Source: Phytomonospora sp040655735
GTDB lineage: Bacteria; Actinomycetota; Actinomycetes; Mycobacteriales; Micromonosporaceae
DNA: 64,000 bases
Assembly: GCF_040655735.1 (NCBI RefSeq)
Contig: NZ_JBFAKK010000011.1
Span: 124,001 to 188,000, forward strand
Direction: 5' to 3'
Shown here one piece after another: positions 59,206 to 64,000 of the stretch (positions are counted from its first letter, which is position 1; each line of letters starts with the position of its first letter). The translations under genes were made by a program, and so were the position numbers. The notes under the pieces were generated by a model, which made no database searches, was not told the DNA's origin, and saw nothing but the letters and a program-made list of their open reading frames with translations.

Positions 59206-59234
59206 GGGGCGGCGGCGGGCACGGCCGCCGCCCC
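59206..59234 (+). terminator. Terminator after first trypsin gene
   Basis: GGGGCGGCGG / CCGCCGCCCC is a 10-bp stem with a 9-nt loop, followed by TTTCCCTT. Confidence 0.75.
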
Positions 59235-59271
59235 TTTCCCTTGCGCGCCAACGGAAGCCGCCTACTGGGAT

Positions 59272-59306
59272 GAGTCTTGACAACCTTGTCGCAGTCTGGC
59301 AGACAC
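59272..59306 (+). promoter_or_regulatory. Promoter-like element of second trypsin gene
   Basis: GAGTCTTGACA (59272-59282), then 18 bp, AGACAC. It matches the element before the first trypsin gene. Confidence 0.45.
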
Positions 59307-59339
59307 GTATAAACCAACCCTCGACCCCCAAGGAGAGAC

Positions 59340-60128
59340 ATGTCCGTCAAACCTCTTCTCCGTCGAATCGGCTTACTGTCCGCGACGGTTCTGCTCGCCC
59401 TGTTCACCTCGCTCGCGGCGTCCCCGGCATACGCCTCGACCACCGGAAACGGTGGAGGTGACGGCGGTGTCATCACCCCCGACATCGTGGGGGGCGGCGT
59501 CGTCGGCGACGTCAAGCCCTGGATCGCGGCCCTCCATCACGACGGCGGGTTCACCTGCACCTCGACGCAGATCTCGGCGAGCTGGATCATCACCGCCGCG
59601 CACTGCGTCCCCAACGACACCGGCTACTCGGTGCGGATCGGCTCGCTGACGCGTTCCTCAGGCGGCACGGTCGTCGCCGTCGACCAGGTCATCCGCCATG
59701 AGGGCTTCGACTGGCCCACCCACGACATCGCGCTGCTGCACCTGGCGACGCCCTTCCAGAACACCTACGTCTCCATCGCCGGCCAGTCCGGCGACATCCA
59801 GCTCAACCAGGCGCTGACCCTCTACGGCTGGGGTTCGGAGAACCCCGACTGGTCGGGTCCGCTCCCGGAGAACCTCAAGTACGCCGACGGATACCTCTCG
59901 GGCACCGGCTGCCACAGCGATGCCGCGCCGCTGCTGTGCACGCAGACCGACGGCTCGGTCGCCGGCGGCGACTCCGGCGGCCCGGTGTTCGTGCAGAGCC
60001 CGGCGACGGGCGGCTTCGTCCAGGCGGGCGTGTGCGCGCTCGGCTGGCAGCCGGCCGGCAACGGCCAGGCCGGGTACACGTCCATTCCCCTGCACCGTGA
60101 CTGGATCACCCAGCACACGGGTGTCTGA
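59340..60128 (+). CDS. Secreted trypsin-like serine protease (second of two)
   Basis: A 262-residue S1 protease closely paralogous to the previous one: signal peptide (1-32), Gly-rich linker, PDIVGGGVVGDVKPWIAALH, His in ITAAHC, Asp in HDIALLHLA, Ser in AGGDSGGPVF. Shared context, promoter element and motifs indicate a tandem duplication. ATG 59340 with AAGGAGAG upstream. Ends in a strong terminator. Confidence 0.95.
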   Translation: MSVKPLLRRIGLLSATVLLALFTSLAASPAYASTTGNGGGDGGVITPDIVGGGVVGDVKPWIAALHHDGGFTCTSTQISASWIITAAHCVPNDTGYSVRIGSLTRSSGGTVVAVDQVIRHEGFDWPTHDIALLHLATPFQNTYVSIAGQSGDIQLNQALTLYGWGSENPDWSGPLPENLKYADGYLSGTGCHSDAAPLLCTQTDGSVAGGDSGGPVFVQSPATGGFVQAGVCALGWQPAGNGQAGYTSIPLHRDWITQHTGV

Positions 60129-60144
60129 CCGACCTGGGGCGGGA

Positions 60145-60182
60145 GGTGGGTCCCCGGCGTCTCGGGACGCCGGGGACCCACC
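60145..60182. terminator. Bidirectional terminator, 17-bp stem
   Basis: ggtgggtccccggcgtc / gacgccggggacccacc with a 4-nt loop is a perfect stem between the convergent trypsin and rhodanese genes. Confidence 0.8.
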
Positions 60183-60187
60183 GGAAG

Positions 60188-60631
60188 TCAGCAGGAGCAG
60201 GCGATGCCCGGGGGAGCGGTGAGCGGGTCGGCCGGACGGCGGGCGGGGCCGTCGGCGGTGTCGTACCCGAAGCCCTCGCGGACCCAGTACTCGAAACCGC
60301 CGAGCATCTCCTTGACCCGGTAGCCGAGTTCGGCGAAGGCGAGGGCGGCCTTGGTGGCGCCGTTGCACCCGGGACCCCAGCAGTAGACGACGACCGGCCT
60401 GTCCTGGTCGACGAGCCCTCCGGCCCGGTGGCGGACCTTGCCGGTCGGCAGGTGCAGCGCGCCGGGGATGTGGCCGGCGTTCCACGACTCGATCGACCGC
60501 GTGTCGACGACGGTGACCTTGAGCTTCTTCTCCACGATCTCGTGCACGTCGCTGACGTCGGTCTCGAAGGCGAGCCGGGCGCTGAAGTGGGCGGCGGCCG
60601 CGGCGTTGGGAGCGGGTGCTGTCTGCGTCAT
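60188..60631 (-). CDS. Rhodanese-like sulfurtransferase
   Basis: A 147-residue rhodanese domain: VTVVDTRSIESWNAGHIPGA, then the active-site loop VVVYCWGPGCNGATKAALA with the catalytic Cys (a -GCNGA- variant), and EMLGGFEYWVREGF. It transfers a sulfane sulfur, perhaps in stress or thio-cofactor metabolism. ATG 60631 has GGAAGGA upstream. Divergent from the GlxA-type regulator. Confidence 0.92.
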   Translation of the reverse strand: MTQTAPAPNAAAAAHFSARLAFETDVSDVHEIVEKKLKVTVVDTRSIESWNAGHIPGALHLPTGKVRHRAGGLVDQDRPVVVYCWGPGCNGATKAALAFAELGYRVKEMLGGFEYWVREGFGYDTADGPARRPADPLTAPPGIACSC

Positions 60632-60690
60632 GCGCTTGATCCTTCCCGCCGCCGGGCGCGGCCGGAAGTGGCGTGAACGCCCATCACCGC

Positions 60691-60696
60691 TAAGAT
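60691..60696 (+). promoter_or_regulatory. -10 box of GlxA-type regulator, leaderless type
   Basis: TAAGAT is exactly 6 nt before ATG 60703, and no Shine-Dalgarno is present. Confidence 0.5.
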
Positions 60697-60702
60697 CACG
60701 CC

Positions 60703-61683
60703 ATGCCGACTCTCGCCGCGCCCACCCGTCCGCACCGGGTCGCCGTCCTGGTCACCGAGGGGATGGCGCCCTTCGAGTTCGGTTCGGTCGTCGAGGTCTT
60801 CGGGCTGCCCCGGCCCGAGATCGACGGGCCCTGGTACAGCCTCGACGTGTGCGCCGAGCGGCCCGGCGCGCCGATGCGAATGGTCGGCGGGTTCAGCCTC
60901 GTCGCCGAGAGCGGTCTGGACGTCTTCACCGCCGCCGACACGCTCATCGTCCCGGCCGTACCCGAGACCCGCCGGAGCCCGTCGGCGGCCGTGGTCGAGG
61001 CGATCCGCGCCGCGCACGAGCGCGGAGCCCGCGTCGTGTCGATCTGCTCGGGCGCCTTCGCGCTCGCCGCCGCGGGCCTCCTCGACGGACGGGAGGCGAC
61101 CACGCACTGGCGCTACGCCGGCCTGCTCGCCGAGCGCTTCCCCAAGGTGCGCGTCAACCCCGGCGTCCTCTACGTCGACCACGGCGACGTGCTCACCAGC
61201 GCCGGAAGTGCCGCCGGACTCGACCTGTGCCTCCACCTGGTGCGCGGCGACCACGGCGCCCGCGTCGCCAACACCGTCGCCCGCCGGCTCGTCGTCCCCC
61301 CGCACCGCGAGGGCGGGCAGGCGCAGTTCATCGAGGCCTCCGTCCTCGACCGCGAAGAGTCCGACGGCGTCGCCGAGGCGATGGGCTGGGCGCTGGCGAA
61401 CCTCACCGCGACGATCACCGTCGCCGACCTGGCCGGGCGCGCGCACATGTCGCCGCGCACCTTCATCCGCCACTTCACCCGCCGCACGGGGACCTCGCCG
61501 ATGCGGTGGGTCATCGCCCAGCGGGTCGCGGCGAGTCTGCCGCTCCTTGAGGACGGCGACGCGCCCGTGACCAGGGTCGGCGCCCTCGTCGGCTTCGACA
61601 GCCCGGTCACCTTCCGGCACCACTTCACCCGGGCGATGCGCACCAGCCCCTCGGCCTACCGGCGCACGTTCAGTACGGTCTGA
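60703..61683 (+). CDS. GlxA-type AraC-family regulator with DJ-1/PfpI domain
   Basis: A 326-residue regulator: a DJ-1/PfpI-like domain (about 10-185; ICSGAFALAAAGLLDGREAT THW with the active-site Cys) and a C-terminal AraC HTH (about 215-320; TITVADLAGRAHMSPRTFIR, QRVAASLPLLEDGD). It may respond to aldehydes or catechols and could control the divergent rhodanese gene. ATG 60703 follows TAAGAT by 6 nt. Confidence 0.9.
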   Translation: MPTLAAPTRPHRVAVLVTEGMAPFEFGSVVEVFGLPRPEIDGPWYSLDVCAERPGAPMRMVGGFSLVAESGLDVFTAADTLIVPAVPETRRSPSAAVVEAIRAAHERGARVVSICSGAFALAAAGLLDGREATTHWRYAGLLAERFPKVRVNPGVLYVDHGDVLTSAGSAAGLDLCLHLVRGDHGARVANTVARRLVVPPHREGGQAQFIEASVLDREESDGVAEAMGWALANLTATITVADLAGRAHMSPRTFIRHFTRRTGTSPMRWVIAQRVAASLPLLEDGDAPVTRVGALVGFDSPVTFRHHFTRAMRTSPSAYRRTFSTV

Positions 61684-61733
61684 CCTGGCCCCCGCTAGGC
61701 TGGCGTGGTCGCCGGCGAAGGAGATGATCACCC

Positions 61734-62348
61734 ATGGCGGAGTCTGCGGGCCCCCGTCTGCGGCTCAACCCCGAGCGCGAGGCGGCGATCCTCTCCGCGG
61801 TCCGCGAGCTGATCGCCGAGGTCGGCTACGACGCGATGCGCATCGACCAGGTCGCCGCGCGCGCCCACGCCAGCAAGGCGACCATCTACCGCCGCTGGTC
61901 GGGCAAGGCCGACCTGGCCATGGCGGTCCTGAATCGGCTGAACACCCTCCCTCCCGAGCGCGAGTCGACCGGCGACCTGCGCGCCGACCTGCTCGTGGTC
62001 CTGCGCGACCACCTCGGTTCGCACCATGAGGATCAGGCGTTCATGTCGGGCATCGCCGCGGCCCTCCAGCGCGACGACGAGTTGCGCGGCATGGTGCGCG
62101 AGCAGTTCGTCGTGCCTTTCCGGGCGGCCGCCCTGCGCGCGCTGCGGTGGGCGTGCGAGCGCGGGGAGCTGTCGGAGGGACTGCTGGACAACCGCCTCCT
62201 GCCGGAAGTCCTGCCCGCGATGTGCATGCGCCGCAAGTGGTTCGAGGTCGTCCAGTCCGACGACGAGTTCGCCGCCGAACTGGTCGACACCATCCTGATC
62301 CCGCTCGTGCGCGGACTCGATCAGGCCGCCACGGTGACCTCGCGCTGA
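61734..62348 (+). CDS. TetR-family regulator of the efflux pump
   Basis: A 204-residue TetR: HTH REAAILSAVRELIAEVGYDA, RIDQVAARAHASKATIYRRW, then a helical effector domain. ATG 61734 has GAAGGAG about 9 nt upstream. Convergent with the MFS gene (28 bp overlap at their 3' ends); the operator at 63814-63836 in front of the MFS gene is its likely target. Confidence 0.9.
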   Translation: MAESAGPRLRLNPEREAAILSAVRELIAEVGYDAMRIDQVAARAHASKATIYRRWSGKADLAMAVLNRLNTLPPERESTGDLRADLLVVLRDHLGSHHEDQAFMSGIAAALQRDDELRGMVREQFVVPFRAAALRALRWACERGELSEGLLDNRLLPEVLPAMCMRRKWFEVVQSDDEFAAELVDTILIPLVRGLDQAATVTSR

Positions 62349-63787
62349 GGCTCGGGCACGTCCGGTTTCGGGGCGCGCGGTGTGCGGATGAGCAGCAGGA
62401 CCGTCAGCAGGGCGAGGAACAGGAAGCCCGCCGACCAGCCGAAGGCGACGCCGAATCCGTGCGTCGCGGCGGCGTCCGGGCCGCCGGAGCCGGTGTAGGC
62501 CGCCGCCGCCGAGATCGCGATCGTGTTCAGCAGCGCCGCGCCGATCGAGCCGCCGATCTGCTGGCCGACGTTGGTCAGCGCCGAGGCGGCACCGGTGTCC
62601 TCCGGCCGGGCGCCCAGGGTCGCCAGGCCGATGACCTTCCCGAACGCCATCCCCATGCCGAGGCCGAACAGCAGCATCGGCCCCAAGAGCTCGGTGGCGA
62701 AGGACCCGTCGACGTCGATGCGGGTCAGCAGGAGCATGCCGATCGTCGTCGAGGTCAGACCGGCGGCGATGACCCGGGCGGCGGAGAAGCGCCCGCCGAG
62801 GCGGCCGACCACCACCGTGGACACCAGCACCATCATGCCGGTCATCGGGAGGTAGCCGAAGCCGGTCTCCAGCGGGCTGTAGTCCTTGACGCCCTGCATG
62901 AAGTAGGTGGTCATGAGGAACATGCCGTAGTTCCCGCAGACCATCAGCAGGATTGTCAGCAACGCACCCGCGCGCGTGCGGTCGGCCAGGATCCGCAGGG
63001 GGACCAGGGGCGCCTTCGCCCTGGTCTGCCAGCCGACGAAGGCGAGCAGCGAGACGACGGAGGTGACGAGCAGGCCGATGATCTCGGGGGACCCCCAGCC
63101 CTCGGCCTCGGCGCGCCCGAAGGCGAAGACGAGGGCGGTGATGCCGAGGGTGCCCAGGACGGTGCCGGGGACGTCGAGCCGGGCGCGGCGCGCGGCCGGC
63201 ACGTTGACGAGGAGGCGCCCGCCCGCGACGGCGGCGGCGATGGCGACGGGGACGTTGACGTACATGGTCCAGCGCCAGTCGAGGAACTCGGTGATCACGC
63301 CGCCTATGAGCAGTCCGAAGGCTCCGCCGGCCGCGCCGACCACCCCGTACAGCCCGAAGGCCCTGCCGCGCTCGCGCGGGTCGGTGAAGGTGACGACGAT
63401 CAGGGACATGATCGTCGGGGCGAGCACCGAGGCGAACACGCCCTGGAGAACCCGGCCGGTGAGAAGCATGGCGGCGTTGGTCGCGGCGCCCGCGAGGGCC
63501 GAGGCCGCCGCGAAGCCGAGCAGTCCGGCGACGAAGGTGCGCTTGCGGCCGAGGAGGTCGCCCAGGCGCCCGCCGAGCAGGAGCAGTCCGCCGAAGGTGA
63601 GCGTGTAGGAGGTGACCACCCACTGGCGGTCGCCGTCGGAGAGCCCGAGTTCGGCCTGGGCGGAGGGGAGGGCGATGTTGACGATGACGGCGTCGAGCAT
63701 CAAGACGAGCTGGGCGCCGGCGATGACGGCGAGAGCCCACCAGCGGCGCGGGTCGCGCTCGGCTGCCGGGGCGTGCGGAGAGGCCAT
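62321..63787 (-). CDS. DHA2-family MFS drug efflux transporter
   Basis: A 488-residue 14-span EmrB/QacA-type exporter: first span WWALAVIAGAQLVLMLDAVI, motif A GRLGDLLGRKRTFVAG after the second span and motif C-like GPLIGG segment GAFGLLIGGVITEF. It exports toxic or antibiotic compounds with proton antiport. ATG 63787 has AAGGAACC upstream. Its promoter contains a perfect inverted repeat. Confidence 0.93.
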   Translation of the reverse strand: MASPHAPAAERDPRRWWALAVIAGAQLVLMLDAVIVNIALPSAQAELGLSDGDRQWVVTSYTLTFGGLLLLGGRLGDLLGRKRTFVAGLLGFAAASALAGAATNAAMLLTGRVLQGVFASVLAPTIMSLIVVTFTDPRERGRAFGLYGVVGAAGGAFGLLIGGVITEFLDWRWTMYVNVPVAIAAAVAGGRLLVNVPAARRARLDVPGTVLGTLGITALVFAFGRAEAEGWGSPEIIGLLVTSVVSLLAFVGWQTRAKAPLVPLRILADRTRAGALLTILLMVCGNYGMFLMTTYFMQGVKDYSPLETGFGYLPMTGMMVLVSTVVVGRLGGRFSAARVIAAGLTSTTIGMLLLTRIDVDGSFATELLGPMLLFGLGMGMAFGKVIGLATLGARPEDTGAASALTNVGQQIGGSIGAALLNTIAISAAAAYTGSGGPDAAATHGFGVAFGWSAGFLFLALLTVLLLIRTPRAPKPDVPEPQREVTVAA

Positions 63788-63813
63788 GGAGGTTCCTTGG
63801 GGCGGGAGGTGTT

Positions 63814-63836
63814 GTGTACGAAACGGTTTCGTACAC
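63814..63836. promoter_or_regulatory. Operator GTGTACGAAAC-G-GTTTCGTACAC before MFS gene
   Basis: A perfect 23-bp palindrome lies 27 bp upstream of the efflux start codon, and the TetR gene at 61734 is the natural candidate to bind it. Confidence 0.7.
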
Positions 63837-64000
63837 CAAATGGACCCTAGGTGGCACCGCGAGCCATGACAAGACGTGCGGAGGAGGGGTGATCGGGCTC
63901 ACGGCGCGCCTCACCGGTCGCTACCCGCTACGTCCTCTTCCGTTCTCGCGGTCGCCGACCTGCCTGGTGCACACCACCGCCATCAAGGGACCCGTTGCAC
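63837..64000. other. End of window, no supported gene
   Basis: After the operator there is TAGGTGG and one open frame from GTG 63889 to the edge with no proper spacing to a ribosome binding site (GGAGG directly adjacent). No feature is called. Confidence 0.4.

Noticed and set aside
63889..64000. Open frame from GTG 63889 to the window edge
   Set aside because: Ribosome binding site is too close, the sequence has no motif, and the frame cannot be followed past the edge.

Overview
The window is a 64 kb piece of a high-GC actinobacterial chromosome. It holds the classical actinomycete block mtrA-mtrB-lpqB, comF, hpf, secA, then prfB-ftsE-ftsX-(M23 peptidase)-smpB, plus ssrA (tmRNA). GTG and TTG starts are frequent, neighbouring genes often overlap by 4 nt, and many start codons sit 6-8 nt downstream of a TANNNT box, which suggests leaderless mRNAs. 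Gene order resembles Micromonosporales/Glycomycetales (Micromonospora- or Stackebrandtia/Glycomyces-like). That placement is inferred from gene content and was not tested by a search. I saw no insertion sequence, prophage, CRISPR array, tRNA or rRNA. The only stable RNA gene is tmRNA.

Layout. 1-4.0 kb: a truncated MBL-fold hydrolase, an unknown protein, a 0.5 kb stretch without a credible gene, and a coupled sigma factor / CU044_5270-type membrane protein pair. 4.1-6.05 kb: a three-gene operon of an EACC1-like small protein, a caspase-like peptidase and a DUF4913-like coiled-coil protein, which looks like a bacterial conflict or regulated cell-death module. 6.1-17 kb: SpoIIM-family and RDD membrane proteins, then (after a 3.7 kb accessory insert with a broken MFS gene, a GH25 muramidase, a GNAT/phosphotransferase pair and an SDR) the MoxR-DUF58-DUF4350-DUF4129 locus. 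17-32 kb: mtrA, mtrB, lpqB, comF, hpf, paired double-GNAT genes, secA, a GNAT, an Rv3235-like protein, a DUF6912-like protein and a large membrane protein. 32-42.5 kb: pruA, kynA, a Ser/Thr kinase, a PadR regulator, prfB, ftsE, ftsX, an M23 peptidase, smpB and a membrane-anchored CBM2-like protein. 42.6-50.6 kb: a hemerythrin, an MTA phosphorylase-like enzyme, a tightly packed glycan/glycolipid operon, a HAD phosphatase and a GT4 glycosyltransferase. 50.6-64 kb: NUDIX, TetR/SDR, ssrA, an unknown helical protein, a second two-component system, YqgE, a heparinase II/III-like protein, tandem secreted trypsins, rhodanese, a GlxA-type regulator, and TetR/MFS efflux.

How the genes work together. 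MtrAB-LpqB, FtsEX with the coiled-coil M23 peptidase, GH25 and the STPK concern cell-wall growth and division. SecA, HPF, RF2, SmpB and tmRNA cover protein export, ribosome hibernation, termination and rescue. The most unusual observations are the EACC1-caspase operon; an RF2 whose SPF stop-codon reading tripeptide appears as SKY; two DnaA-box-like 9-mers upstream of comF; and an elaborate leader ahead of hpf.
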